Source: Hybos culiciformis
Taxonomy: Eukaryota; Arthropoda; Insecta; Diptera; Hybotidae
Assembly: GCA_964007475.1 (NCBI GenBank)
Contig: OZ023273.1
Location: 110,544,485-110,608,484, forward strand
Length of the DNA stretch: 64,000 nucleotides
Direction: 5' to 3'
A program made the translations under genes and the position numbers. The notes beneath the pieces were generated by a model. It was not told the origin of the DNA and did not search any database. It saw only the letters and a program-made list of their open reading frames with translations. Positions 46,951 to 61,900 of the stretch are shown piece after piece (positions within the stretch are counted from its first letter, which is position 1; each line of letters starts with the position of its first letter).

Positions 46951-49570
46951 GATTTACAACTTAATATATTTGCAACCTGAAACCAACAAAAAAGTTTTCA
47001 CGAAAATGGAAAAACTTGTCAATAGAATTTCAATCGTCGACAAACCCAATTGATATTGAAACAAAATGTGTATAATGCGAGTATAATATATATCTCTTTT
47101 GAACGTAAAATAAACATTACTCCGATGTATGTACTTATTCTTTGGGATATTTCTATGCCTTTGGTGCCTGATATCTATACGCAAAAATCTTTATCTAATG
47201 GAGTCAGTCAGGATTACAATTAAAAAAAAGAACAGACGACAAAAATATTTATATATTTAACTATAAAATTCTAAATAGTTATATGGCGTGAGGTCATATC
47301 TTTTCTATCCACTTCAGAAAAATAATAAGAAATTATATTTATCGCAATTTAAATTTGTTACACGTGAATTTTTCAAGTGACAATTTAATAAATTTTTAAA
47401 TTATAAGTATACTACTAGTTTTGAATCGGTAAATTAAGTTAATTCAAATACTCAAAATATTCGCACACTTATACTGCCATTAGGTACATTATTAATAATT
47501 TATTTTATTTTTATTTATCATTCCAAACACAATATAAGTATTTTTATCTATTAATACTTATCTAACATTGTTTCATCATGTTAAAAAAAACTTTATCTCA
47601 ACATATAGTATAGTGACGTCGGGCGTAAACATAGCCTTAACAGAAATGACTAGCGAGTTATTAAATATTGTGTAATGTGTAATTAGTTAATTTTCAATCA
47701 TTTTTTCATTTTAAAGATTGCAATGGAAATATATTCAAAGATTTATCACACAAAAGATATTAGTTTCGAAATAATAATTTATCAAATATTGTTTCAATGT
47801 TATAATTAATGTTTTATAATTTCATGTTATTTTCAAATATTTTAAGTACAGAAAACAGAAATAATGAGAGATTATGTATTTCCATCAACACAGAGAGGTG
47901 GAATAAATAATGTCAATATGAGAATAATGTCACTAAGTAATCTAATGTCACCAGCAGGGACACATTTTCGACACTTATTCAAAAACATAACTTAACATTT
48001 AGTTTCTTTTACGAATACTCGTTTACTTAATTTTAAAAAATTTTAAAATTATTTCGAAAATTTATCAGAATTTTATTTAGATAAATATTTTTTATGGAAA
48101 GTTTTCCGTTCATTCAGAAGAATCCTTCATAAAATAAAATGAATTTCTTTAAATAATTTCTCTTATCAGGCAATGCTTCGTACGTACATATATGCAACAA
48201 TCGAGGCAACAACCATAATTCTATATAAATTTTTTACGTTAATATAATCTTTAAAAAAAATTTCTTCATTCATTATTTTCCGTGATAAACTTTGTGAGTA
48301 CATTATGTATGCAAGCATATACTAGTATACATTCATAAAATATCTACATAATATACAAAGAAAAATATTTTCATGATTACTCATCAAAGTTAAATTTTTG
48401 TGTTGGGGATAAAAAAAAATACAAAAAGTTATGATTTTTTATTGTACAATAACATGTTTTTATGATTTCGAAAAATATTTACATTATAATTTTATATTTT
48501 TAATTTAGTTGTTTATGTGATTGATAAACTCTATTTAACAATTTTTGATGTACATTATGTACACATATAAAAGAAAAAGGAATAAAATATTAAAATTAAT
48601 TTGTCTGTCTGAAAGAATTAGTGTTATTTTAAAAAAAGTAGTGAAAACTTCGATTGATAAATACTCAGGTTAGTACTTAGTACTTAGTTGTAATTTTTTA
48701 ATTGTTTTTTTTTTGAAAAGGAATTGCTTTCTATAAATTTTTGATTGGGGTTTAAATTATAGTCTCTTCAATGTTTGAGTACTTAAAGAAATAAGTTTTT
48801 AATTTCTAAAAGCTTTGATTAAGTTGTATTTCACTTCTCAGAGATATTAAAAGCTAAACTGTGGGTAAACTCTTAATACTCGTATAACAAAAACTTTGAA
48901 CCACTCATTAACTTTGAAATAATAAAAAAAAGATATACATAAATGTATAAGGTCATACTTTTATATTGTATTACATAGTTTAGATATGCTATTTAGGTAG
49001 TAAAACTTTTGTTTATTATTCCTTTTATGTTTTTACCAATAATGCAAAGCGTCCTTTTGTCTGTCATCAATTTCACGTCGGTAAATACACATATTTTAAT
49101 TATAGAAATAACTTAACGTCTGCCTAGCCTATACATAAAAGAAATAATTATTATGAATTTGGAAGGGAGAAATATTTATAGTAAAATTTATAGGAAAGTT
49201 TTTTTTTAGTTATTATAAATTTTTTTTTGTAAATGCTTAGGAGACAGGTATCTAATTTTTTTATTCATACTTCTTACGCTTTATGAAAATACTAAGTATA
49301 TTATAAACATTCTGTTCATAACTAGTCTTTTTTTTAGGCAAAATTCGCAAAAACTGCATCAACAAAAAAATAGGAATCACTTATAGTATTATTGATCCTT
49401 TTTTAGAAAGCTTATGTTTAAACTTTAATATAGGTATATTAAATAAATTAAATTTAGAATAGTATCTAGTTAGATACTTAATGGTTATTTGCTTGCTCTC
49501 GGTAATCTCTGGACTATTTTAAAGGGTATGAGATATGTCATTATAACATAAATTCAAATTTAAACGATGA
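46951..49570. other. AT-rich non-coding stretch
   Basis: No gene, RNA or repeat boundary recognised. Minor patches with normal complexity (about 46960-47180) hold no domain. Confidence 0.4.
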
Positions 49571-49574
49571 AATA

Positions 49575-49665
49575 TTGTAACCGTCCGTCATGGTGTATGG
49601 GTGCTGCCCTTATCCTACGGCTTATTCGGTCGTGGCTTCGCTTCTTCAATTTTTCCACTTGAACT
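49575..49665 (+). repeat. SINE-like copy 3, diverged
   Basis: CCGTCATGGTGTAT at the start matches the head of the element at 63.24-63.38 kb (minus strand), followed there and here by GGT..TGCC. CACTTGAACTAAGTG near 49659 matches the tail CACTTGAATTAAGTG of the same element. The central polymerase III B box is not preserved here, and the outer limits are uncertain. Confidence 0.5.
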
Positions 49666-49669
49666 AAGT

Positions 49670-51790
49670 GTTTGTGTTGGTTTTTTACAATATGATTTTA
49701 AAGCTTGCCATGGCATGCTGGGTCGTACGTTAACCACCACTGTGCTGTATAGTACATTAGTTATATGAATTTTCTGATTGAATTTATCATTTTTTCATAA
49801 CACCTTTTTAAATGCAATATCATAGATATTATATTATGCACGTTATAAATTCAAATAATATATTATTTTTTTATTGACTTCACCCGACTTCACCTTAAAA
49901 AATGCATAAATTATACTAAGTATTATGAAAAAACGAAATCAGCATAATTAAGCATTACAGGTAAGGTGGAAACATTTTTGTAAATTAATATTTTCATGTA
50001 AAAGAAACTTTTTTTTTTTCACATACATAATAAATTTTTGTTAGAAATTTAACGCAAATAAATGACATAGATATTTACGTTAAGTCATAGAATTAATTAA
50101 AATAACATCCTATATATTATTTAATAAAAATCAAATCAAGAAATACAAAAATGGAACGAATCATTTAACGTTTTGAAGTAAAATAAATAATGATGATTAA
50201 AGAGAATTAAAGAATTTTTTTTGCAGTTATTACTTAATGATTTTTATTAATTTCATTCACTCAAGAAATGAAAATTAATATATCATTTAAAGGTACGTTG
50301 TTGTATACACCGTTTTTTTTCTGGTCCGGAATTTCATACATTAACTGCAGAAAAATTCTGGACCAAAATTCTGGAGCAAAAATCTGGACCAAACAAATCC
50401 GTTTTAGCATCGTTTCACTACGTTTTTTCCGTTTCTGGAACTGTAATAGCTTAAATCGAGCGAATTCAAAACAGTGATGTTTCGGTCATATATTATTCCT
50501 AATAATCCAATACAGATATTCTAACATTATTTATTACTAAGACATTGTTTGATTTCAGTCAGATGATTTAATTGTTTCACGAAGACAGTATAAGAATCGA
50601 GATAAAAATAGAAATACTTGAAATGTTTCTTCTGGTAATAAGCAAGTGGTTGAGCTAGAAAAACATAACTTTTAAAAGTGACATTTTTTTTTTTTTTTTT
50701 ACATAAGATCATCAATCTTTTGTTTTTTTCTTCTGCAATAATTTAAGTGGCCAAATTTAGGTCATAGTTGAATATAAAATGCATATTTATAAAATCTTTT
50801 TATTACATATTTCATACATGGTGTGTTGATTATAAAAAAAAGTTTTCTACTTTCATTTAACCGCAAACGCGTACTTTGTTTATATTTTTATAGAAAAAAT
50901 AGTCATTGTATAGTTAAGTTTAGTATATATATTATTATAAATTTTTAATAATTATTCCACATGTCTAATTTTATGGACATAATAATATATAGTTAGATGC
51001 ATGCATATAAACTTAAAATAATTTAACATACGATACGTAATATCATATGCCACAATAAAATTGTGGTGTAAATACGTCATCGTTTCAGAAGTGAAAAACA
51101 AAACAGATACATACCTACTTATTAAGTGCACATTACTTTTTTTTATTAATAAAAATTATTATTTTTAAAAATGTGACATTGTCTGACATAACACATAAGT
51201 AATTGCAATTTCTAATATATTAAGCAACATTTCACTCTAGTTTTGAAAAATAACCTTCACGTTATTTTTATCATTATTCAATTCGGTTGAAGTGGAAAAT
51301 TAGAGAAGAGATTGCTAAATTTGACCTAATTTTTCTTTTAAGTCACCTATAAAGTATTTCGGAATGGATTATTGGTTGACTGTTCTTGAAAATCTCTTTT
51401 TTTTAATTTTTGTCAACAGCAGCAGTGTCAAATAAAAATAAAGTCTGAAAAAAAAGTTTAAAACTAAAAAATTCTAGATACTTATACTTTATGGAATTTT
51501 GCATCTATGTGAGATGACTTCAATACTGGTAAATTTAATCTCTTATATTATACAACATAGATATTTTTTATAAGAAATTTTTGATCAATAAATATAAACA
51601 GTGATAACGATTGTGTAAAAATAAAAAGTGCAAAAGATGATTATTATTCATTCCATATGGAATCTTATAATAATGTCATCTAGGTTCATAGATTTGTAAA
51701 TAAAGCCATTAAGTTGTATAATTTTAATTGAAGAAATTTGTTTGTCATTAATTACAAAAAATAAATTTTTTTAACAAAAATTCACTCGAT
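49670..51790. other. AT-rich stretch with a small CTGGACC repeat
   Basis: At about 50318-50395 the words CTGGACCAAA, CTGGAGCAAAA and CTGGACCAAAC follow one another, with an inverted copy CTGGTCCGGAATT just upstream. This small repeat cluster is of unknown origin. The 69-codon frame over it has no domain. No gene recognised elsewhere. Confidence 0.4.
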
Positions 51791-51796
51791 ACGAAC

Positions 51797-52042
51797 TTGA
51801 AAGACAGTATGCATATCAATTTTGCCATATCATATGTTTTCTTACCTGCTGAATCAGAGGGATATTATCGAGGATATTATGTACTTCGATTTGATTGTAG
51901 AGTCATTCGAAAATCCTTCTCTACATTCCATTCGACTGAAAATAGAATTGCACACTCATTCGCTGAAGTTGCATCAAAGTACAATTTAAGAATACGATTT
52001 TTCGAAATGGATAACAACCCTCAGAACTGCTTTAATAATTAA
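51797..52042 (+). other. 81-codon frame of unusual composition, unassigned
   Basis: Residues include FLPAESEGYYRGYYVLRFDC and HSFAEVASKYNLRIRFFEMD, a far more protein-like composition than neighbouring frames. No family is recognised. The opposite strand carries a perfect splice donor (TCAGCAG|GTAAGA, around 51848) and an acceptor-like TTAAAGCAG near 52030, so the patch may be an untranslated exon of a minus-strand transcript rather than a plus-strand coding region. Evidence does not decide. Confidence 0.25.
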
Positions 52043-52045
52043 AAC

Positions 52046-55000
52046 TAAGTACTTATAAAGATTATTACGTATAATTTATTTTCAATTGTCTTTCTCCCAA
52101 GGTCGCTCGTAAGCTGTGTTAGTGATTTTTATTAGACCCACAAAAAAGAAGAATTATAATGCATATTTTGTGATTAAAGTACTACTTATTTCGATCTTTG
52201 CAATTGTGTATATAGATATATACTTACATATAATATACTCTTTTTTTTTTGTTTCATAAGATAAAATACTTATTAAAAAATATAATGGCTTTATAAAATT
52301 TTTTAAACAAAAAAGTAGATATTTTTAGTTTCTGGCATTGAATAACATTCTTATATTTAAAAGATATTTCTTTACTCTTCAAAACAATGAAAATATCTAT
52401 TGTTTACTTATCCGCAGATTGAGTTTTTTAATGCAAAATATAAAGTAACAAAAAAAAAAGATTATGATTGATTTCCATATAAAAAACCTTGTCTTGTAAA
52501 AAACCTTGTCGACAGCTCTCTGTTAGGATGTTACGTTAAGGGAAATTGTAATGTATAATGTCATGTGAACTAAAATGTTTACTATAAATATAGATTATAT
52601 AGAATATAAAATAATTCTAATCATAAAATTAACTTCCTATGATTTACTGCCATCAACTTGATCTATTGAGAATTGAATAATTTAATAGAAAATAATGGCA
52701 TCTCTTATAATCAAAAATTCACAATAACTTTAAAATTATCCAAACTGTGACAAATTTTTTTTATATTACACACAGATAAGGTTGAAATAATAATACGGTA
52801 ATATTATAGATTTGTTATAATAAACTTTGATTTATCATTCAGTAAAAACTCGATCCAAAAATTGATTGAAAAGCTCTTGAGGATATTATGATGCTTCTAT
52901 AAAAGAAATAAAATTCTGTATAGTTATAATAATGATAAATTTTATTTAACTAAACAATAACAATTTTGCAGAAATTGATTGCAACTGCATTTAGTACACT
53001 AAAAATGCTTCGTGCCAATATTAGAATGAATAAATTTATTCAGTTCGACACGTTTTTAGGTCAATAATTGAAATACGTGTAGGAAAATAAAACGTTTTTA
53101 AGTTCATTTCTAAAGAGAATATGTTATTTAATTCTGAATTTAGTTCAACTTATTTTCTTCCTCTTTAATTTCACTGATTAAATAAGCATTTATTAATTTT
53201 TTTATGAATTATTTATAATGTGGAAGCATACACAATTAAGAAAATATAAATTTATATTTATTTTAAAAGATCATATATGTAATTAATGTACCTACTTAAT
53301 GCTGCGTTTTTGCTTTCTCTGTTTACTTGTAATAGTTAGAAATACTTCGTTCCCATTCCGCAAAATTGGATGAGAAGTATTATTTTTTCGAAAATCTTAT
53401 TCCGAGTCTTATTATTAAACTTTATTTTAATGATATTCAGTAATATGCATTCCTAATTTCTAATTTAATTCTAATGAGAGAATATGTTTTTCTAACAATT
53501 ATTACCTTCCAAATGAATTTGCTAGTGTAATAAGACTAGACACAATGTAAACAACTTATTACCATTGGGATACTTTTTATAATACATTTTGTGTTATTGG
53601 TTAAGGTTAAAATAATGTTGGGTAAGTATTCATTCACAATGTCCCTTTTATTTAAAGGTTCGTTCTCTTCAATAAAAGAATTTATTTGATTTTACCATAT
53701 TCTTGAAATCTGAATATAGTTTTAGTTAATAAAAATATACATAAGTGTAGTCATTTTATGTTAATTAAATTTCAACAATATTGCATAATTGTGGTTTATA
53801 AAAACAATATTTTGAATATTTGTGTGTAAATAATATAATAAGCGCAAATTAAATACATAAACTAGGTAAGTAATTTTATTATTTTTTTAATTATACCACA
53901 AAAATTTGATTGAAAATTTAAATACTAAAACATTGCAAGCTTATAAAAATTTGCGATTAGATATTGATTTTAAATTTAATTTATGTTAAAAAATTAGTTG
54001 GAAATTTTCGTTTTTGAAATATTAGTACATTAGTTTTAAATTCAGAACAGAGAATTGAACTACATAAATGTAATATGTGTATAAAAGTAGTCTATACGTA
54101 TAATGCACTTGAAAGATCCTACTGACAACAAGTTTGAGAATTATTTTATTTTATTCTTAAATGATCACCAACTTGATTAGAAAGTGAAAGCTGGTGAAGA
54201 TAGACTTGATAAATATTGTAATTTATATAAGAAAATAACAAAAAGTGTAATAGAAATAATTCATTATTTTCTTATGTTTTGCCGTCAATGCCCCTAAAAT
54301 TTCAAAATAATAAATTTTTATTAATATCGAAAATTGCATTTTAATTCAACATTAATATTTCCAGTTAAAAGTGAATTTACAGTTTTTAATATGCTCTTGA
54401 TTAATAATAATAATAATAATTATTGTGTTAAAAAAAAATATAAAAATGAAAAGCATATAATTTTCACATATGGTTTTTTATTATTATTAATTTTTGACTG
54501 AAATAAATGAAATTTTTGTTATTTCTTTGAAGAAATCAAAAAGATTTCTATATAATAATTACACACATCTTTATTTTTCATTGATTTCAATTGCTTGTTT
54601 ACTTTTTAAAGTAATAGGTTGCAAATCGTGCTTAAGTAAAAAAATTACAAAAAAAATAATTTTATTTTCCACATAGATGAGCAGGCATTCGCCAAACCAT
54701 GAAGTATGATATTAAAAGCTATATACATATAGACAAAAATAATACATACAATATGAACTTATTCATTCCATTTAAGACTTTCAATTTTCTACCGTCACTT
54801 TTTTTAATCGATTGATATAGTGATTATCGAACCCTCTTTAAATAAATATTGGTAATGTAGCAAAAAATAAATTGCCTTTATCTTTTTGGAGATAGCTGCT
54901 TGCTCTTAAAATCCAGATATTGAAATAAAAAAGTATATGGGTAATTTTTTCTAAACAGCGACTTTCTATGTCCTTCGCAAAAATAACTCATATAAGCTTG

Positions 55001-55110
55001 CATAAAAATTAAACGAATGCTACAATATTTCAATTACATGTCATTTTGTTTAGATCACTCGAAAAAATTTAATTTTTATAAATATGGACCACTTAGAATT
55101 TATTTATTAT
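52046..55110. other. AT-rich non-coding stretch
   Basis: Nothing recognisable beyond simple A/T sequence and an AAT microsatellite near 54405-54421. Confidence 0.4.
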
Positions 55111-55122
55111 TTATCTAAGAAA

Positions 55123-55955
55123 TGTCATTCCCCTGTGTGTCCCTAGCTCAAAAACTACACAAATTAGCTTCTAAAAGTGAAGTAAAAAACAATATATTTA
55201 GGATACCTGGGATTGAAATTATTAATTACTGTCATATAAACCTAAAAAATTAACAAATTGATGTAATACCATCATTTGTTTTTTCCTTAGATAACATTTA
55301 AAGTTGTCCCTTGGTTTTCTTGTCATTCCCCTGTCGTAAAGAAAAACTTATTATATTATATAAATGGCAACACTTATATCAGCTAGTATTACCACCTGAT
55401 GATCACTTGTGTTACCAGAGACCCCATCTTGAATTGTTTTGTTTTCAGAAACAACCATGGACCTGTAAGATTTGCGATTTCCTCTTGTAAGTATTTTAAT
55501 TGACTGTCATTACCCTGTGTCTCTTATTGGCCTTAATATTGTAACAAAATCATAAACTTAAGATTAAATATTGTTTTAAATGCGTTTCCACGGTAACTTT
55601 AAAATTAGATCATTTTGGTAAGCATATATATGGTTTTGGTAGTAGTCAAGGAAACTTTACCCTTTGTCATTCCCCTGTCGGTCATTCCCTTGTCATTTCC
55701 TTGGCAGGGGAATGACATGCTATGACAGGGGAATGACAGGAATGATTGAGTTTCACAATCTGTGAATATTTAACAGGGCTGCCAGATTGGGGATTTTTTT
55801 TTTTAAATTGAGAAAATTTTTCAATTTCCGGGGGCAAAAAAAAAGTTAAAGAAACGTTTGGAGAATATGTGATTGTCATTCCCCTGTCTCTTGTTGTCAT
55901 TCTCCTGTCTCTTCTTGTAATTCCCCTGTCTCCTATTGTCATTCCCCTGTCTATC
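55123..55955. repeat. Cluster of a 14-mer related to GTCATTCCCCTGTC, both orientations
   Basis: Plus-strand copies or near copies begin near 55124, 55322, 55505, 55666, 55681, 55875, 55896, 55916 and 55938. Reverse copies (GACAGGGGAATGAC or shorter) lie at about 55705 and 55724. The middle group (55666-55740) forms a long inverted repeat able to fold. The last four copies are tandem, about 21 bases apart, separated by TCTTGTT-like spacers. The motif is GC-rich in a very AT-rich setting. Function unknown; it could be a transposon's subterminal repeats, a satellite seed or a binding-site cluster. Confidence 0.75.
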
Positions 55956-55959
55956 TTCA

Positions 55960-58900
55960 ATTTTAAATTTATTTTTTCTTGAAACCGGTTTTGCTGACTG
56001 TATTTTATTGCTTAAAAATACTGTATAAATTCAATAAAAATAATTAAAGTAACGATGTTTAGAATCCATTAAAAATAATTTTTAAGTTTATTGTAGCACA
56101 CTTTAGGCAAAAAAAACGCATTCCATATTAAAATTCTAAAATCCTGTAACTCTTTAGGAATAGAACACAAAAAATTCGAGCAGAGAATTTTATCTATCGC
56201 CATAAAAAACAAAGCGCAAAAAAGGGTAAGGGTATATTATGGTTAAAATATCAATTGAAGATTTGCACACATTTAAATTTAAATAATGGAATTATATTTT
56301 TTTTTATTTTTTACGTCAGTAACTGCTGTTGTTATCACAACAAAAAAAGTTCATAACATAGAAATAATATTGTGCTTTTCTAATGTTATTTTCATTTATT
56401 TTTTTACACTAAATGCTTGTTATCTTTAATGTTTTTGTTGAGCAGCACATCATATCATTAAGAATTAAAAATGTTTAGGTTTCGTTATGGGATTAAAAAT
56501 TCTTTTGTTATATATTTATATTTTCATAAAAATTATATTTTAGCTACATTTAAAACGTTTATATACCTAATGTATAATATATATATATAGTATATCTCTT
56601 TAGTGGTTTGTAACATAACAAAACTAGTCCACAATTTAGAATTTTTTTTTGGTTTTAATAAATTTGAAAGTTTTAATTTCAATTTATGAATTCAAAAGGG
56701 GGTGAAAAATTATAAAATAAGTATTAAATTATATCTAGAGAAAAAAGTTTAGACAAAAAAATAATATTCAGAAACATAAAATGTGTTAATTGTGTGTGCC
56801 CAATTTCCAAATTTAATGAAAAAAAAAAAAAGTCAAAACTTAAATTAATTTTATTTTTCGAAGTATTTTTATATTCTTATAAAATAATTAAATTATCTTA
56901 TTTATAATTTAGCAAAATTATTGTCCATGTTTATTTTATAAGTTGAATCCTAAACAAGTGTCCTTTTTTGTTTGCCAAATTCAACACATACATAATTACA
57001 AACGTTACATACAACATATGCTTATTTAAAATTAATTAAAAACCAACCCCCTCAAGTTCAATTGTGAAAATAATATTATATATATATTCTATATTCTACA
57101 TAATAACCCCACCGCCCGTCATAGTAAATTATTCCAGTCTGGGATATGCATTTATTATAACAATGCTTTTACAACCTTGCCACATGAAAATCCCATTATT
57201 TTTCTTGTTTGTCACATTTTATTTTATTATTATTGCATTTTTCAAGTTATCTAGCGGAAAAAAAAAACAAAAACTTATTATACTTAGATGTATACAATTT
57301 TTTATTATATTTCGTTATCGATGGTTGGTCGACCACAACAATATCATTGCATTTAAATAAAATATATAATTTTTATTTTTTTTTATTTTTAAATATTAAG
57401 TAAACATAAGTATCTTCATATATGTAGATTAAGTATTATGCCGCCAAATCAATTTTATGCCGTTATTTAAATTAGTTTCTTTTTTTTTTTTTGATTTTAT
57501 GAAATGCACATGCCTTGAATAATTTTTATGTTTTTGTCTCGACATAAATTTATTTCCTTCAGTATTTTTAAAGATTTGTTTTTCTGTTATTATTATTATT
57601 ATTATTATAACCATTTATCATTATTACATTTTTTTTTCTAATGCTGCAAACAAGTCAACCAACTAACCGCATGATAGATCAACTTTTTTTTAAATGTCAT
57701 AAACTAAAAACCTTGTTTTGGATAGTATTATATGAGAGAGAAAAAAAACACTCAATTATATATATTATATAAAAGATAATCGAAAAGTTTTGTACAAGTT
57801 TTTTATTTATAATTTTTATTTTATATTTTATTAAAAATTTATAAAAAAATTTTTTCTTCATGAAAACATAATATTTTTCTCCCAACATTTCCCATATTAA
57901 GTTTTGTTTACAATATTCAAGGTAGCGGTCATAATAATAATTATAATTAACTTACTTTTTTTTATGAAAAAAAAAACTGACATTAAATCTTTCGTAATAA
58001 TCGTATTTTAATTAAAAAAAATATTTAAAATAATTTTTTTTCTTCAACGCATTTTATAAATTTTATATAACATTAATCACAAAAAGAAGTGTATAAAATA
58101 ATAATTCCGAATCCAATAAGGAATTTTTGGACTTCCATTGATGGTTTACTAGGTACACATTTTTATGATTTAATGTACATGTAATCATTTATTGATCATG
58201 AACAGAGAAGATTGTTTTTTTTTTTTCATTCAAAATATAATAAAAACACAGACTTGGAAAATTATGTCATTCGAATTCTAGTGTATATTGTTTTTATTGC
58301 AAATTAGATCATAGTTTTTGCGCTACGTAAAGGAATAGTACACACCATATTGAACAACAAGAGTGAAGCTTTCAATAACAATGTACAATATAAGGAAAAA
58401 AACTTAATAATTGATTACTTACGACAATTTTACTTTTAAAAATTACATGTCGATAATTGTGGAAATAAAACAAATAACATTTTTTTGTAATTGTTGAGAA
58501 TAAAAACTGGCAACATTATGCAATACTTTCTCAAAAGAATAACTGAAAATAATTATCGAAGCTTAATAAAGAGTTACATATTAAGTTTGCATAGAGTTAA
58601 ATAGGAAAGTTCTGTCCGTGATTTAATACACACGCTGTTTATGTCATCCTATAATGAAACAAAAGAAAGAGAAAAAATAATACTCCTATGTTTTAATTAT
58701 TTATATTTTTTTTGATAAATTTATTATAAATTACTCAATATCATGAATAAAATGAATATTCATAGTTTGATTAAAAGTGACCTAATTATTTAATTTGAAA
58801 GATGATGATTATACACTCTTAAGTATTATTGGTCATAAATTTTGTGCCATCAACAAAGAAAAGCATAATTTTACTAATAAATGCATTCATTGCAATTTTT

Positions 58901-61900
58901 TTTTGTAATCATTTCCCTTACAATTATGATAAAGTCAGATACTCATCTATTTTTTTTTCCAATATTTATTTTGTGTTTTTATATTGGAAAACATAAAATT
59001 GTGCAAATAACAAAATATAGGTATAGTTATATAAAAATAAAATAAATCAAGACACAATGAATAAAAGGAGATAATAAAATTGAAAGTTCAAAAAAATTAA
59101 ATTTATTTCAATTTAATAATGCTTCAATGAACATTTGAATTAAATATATAAATTTTTCTTTTTTTTATTATTTATTGAATTGTAGAATTGTGAATAATTG
59201 GTAACATTGTGTAATTAATGTTTACAACAACGACCACTTTCACTTTCAGTACAATTAAAATATCGCTACCTAATCATATTAAGTAGGTGATTACTTCATA
59301 ACTACAAGTATTTTTTAAAATGAATAAGCAACAGTATTTGATCATCACTTTTTAGCAACTCAGCCCATTAGTTAGTAGTACAATAGCTCAGTCAGAGCTT
59401 AATTAAACTTAAAGAATTATTCAATTCAATTCGATTTTATTTAAGTTATAGTTTTGTTTTTTTTTTACAATATTTTACAATCTGAAGTTATAGATTTACA
59501 TGTTAATCTTTACAGCATTAATATTTTATATTTACTTCTTAAATTTTTACAAACATTAAGTCTAAGGAAAATTTCAAAAAAACCTTATATAGATACCTTA
59601 AAGAATTATATTTTTTTAAAAACTTCAATTAAAATTTTAGTAATTAAATGAAGTGCTAAACAAAATTTAAAACAATTTAAAACTATTTAAATTTAAAAAA
59701 GTTATAAGATAAAAATTAAAGTTTGGATTTTGTAGTTTGTGATTATTGCTAAATAAAATATTCAAAAGCTAAGGTCTAAAGATTACAGAATATTGTGGTG
59801 TTTTAAAAAAAATGTTTAATACAAAACGATCTTTCTTAAAGTTTCATTAAATTTTGAACGTCCAAAAATAGTAAATATTTATAGAAAATTTCTTTTTAAC
59901 TTTTATTTTTCATAGGCGGCACTACCTAATACAATATTAAATAATTTTGTCTCCCCTTTATTAGAAATTTATATAAAATATTCAATTTGATTAAAACAGA
60001 AATTTACATAACATAACGAACGATGAAGTTGTTTTTAAATGCATGTAATATTACAGCAAGAGAAAATTTCATAGTTCAAGGAAAATTAATAATGAGACAA
60101 GACTTGTACTTATCCAAATGCAATACTTTGTTATTAATTATCGTTTGAATTGAAACAATTTATTATAAATATACTATTAATAATAAGATGGTGATTTATT
60201 GAATTATAAAATATTTTCTCAAAAAATGTATTTGCTAATAATGAAAATATTAATTAAATTAATTTGTTTTCGAAATTGAATAAATGTTTGAAAAAAAAAA
60301 AAACAATACAAATTTATCATAATTAATCAAAATTTTAATATTTATTTTACTTAAATTAATATTTTCTTGATTGATTTCCTTCTTAGAGCTTTTCATCTGC
60401 CATTTCGCATTATTTTATTTAACATTAGCATTTTACACTATCTCTTCTAAAAAAAATGTTTATTGTTGAAGTTAAATGTAATTTATCATATTATCAATAT
60501 TAAAATAATTTTACGTTTACGGTTTAATAATTCTTTAACTTTCTATATTGGCAACAAAAATAAATAAAAAAAAAAGTAAAATAATTATTATTGTAGTTTC
60601 ATATACAAGTACAATTTAATTTCAATTTTACATATTTAAAAAAAGAAACTTTTACTCTATTTGTAATTCAATAATATACATACTTTTAAAGTTATAATAA
60701 TATTATAATCTATAAATTTTTTATGTGATTCAAACTCAACAGTGAATAATTATTAACTTATTTTTTAGTTGATAATAAAATAACTGATTTCAGAAATTAA
60801 CTTAGTAAGATATATATACTATAAAATAAAATATAATAATAATAATATTCCTTTAATCCAAAAGTTTTCTGTATTAATTGTTTCATTTTTGACCTGATTT
60901 TCAACTCAGATAATTTCATCTAAAGAAGTCAATCACTAAAATTTTTTTTTTATAAAATAAAAATGAGATTAAAACAGTTGAACTTAGAAAATTTAACAAA
61001 GAATTATAAATGTAAAATATAATATATAATAATAAATATAAAAAAAATATATATGTATATACATATATTTTTTTGACAATGGAAAATACTTTATTTTTTA
61101 ATTGACGGAATTATTTATTATAATATCTCTTTTTTCTTTAGTCTATTTTTTTTTTTTTTAATTGGCAAAATTGTGACTTGGGTCAATTGTAGTCTTGATA
61201 AAAATTGTTTAAAATTAATCATGAAAAAAAAATTACTAAATACATTTTAAATTCTATCTAAGTAGAGTATTCGATAATTCCATTAGATGAAGACGGAAAT
61301 CTAAATATTTTCGAACATATTGAAATTAATTTGTGAAGAAATAGTAGTACTTATATCAAAAAATTAGTTCTAACTTCAGCTAGCAATAGCATCTAGTTAT
61401 GCTCATTAAATTTTGAATTTTTGAAGTTCCATTTTAATAATTCCATTTATATATAAACATACCTACTTAATTTTCGATTCGATAATTTTAACCCAAATTT
61501 CCTTTTTTCAAGTTATTTCGTTATTCATATTACTTACCATTCATATCCCTTGTTTTTTTTTGTAAATACATTCAATGAGAAATGAATAGTTTTTTTAACG
61601 CATTTAGTTGCTAGAAAATTAATTTTTCAAAAAGGCTTCTATTCTTAAGATATGTATACATTCAGATCTTATTATCCCTTTCAGTTATTTTAATTTGTTC
61701 AAAAAACAAAAATATTTTGCTTCCTAATTAGAGAAATTAATTTTGTTGAAAGTATTAAAATTCCAATAAAAATATACCATCGTAATTCTATATTTATAAT
61801 AATTATCCACACTTACTCAGATATATATGTATAATATGCTATATGTTCATATAAAATAACATTAAATTGAAATGAAAAAAGAAATTTAGGGATATGTAAA

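Noticed and set aside
55123..55955. CRISPR-like array
   Set aside because: Repeats are 14 bases, irregularly spaced and in both orientations, in a eukaryotic genome; not a CRISPR.
55682..55960. 92-codon minus-strand frame with repeated DRGMT-like words
   Set aside because: It is a translation of the 14-mer repeat cluster, with no independent support.
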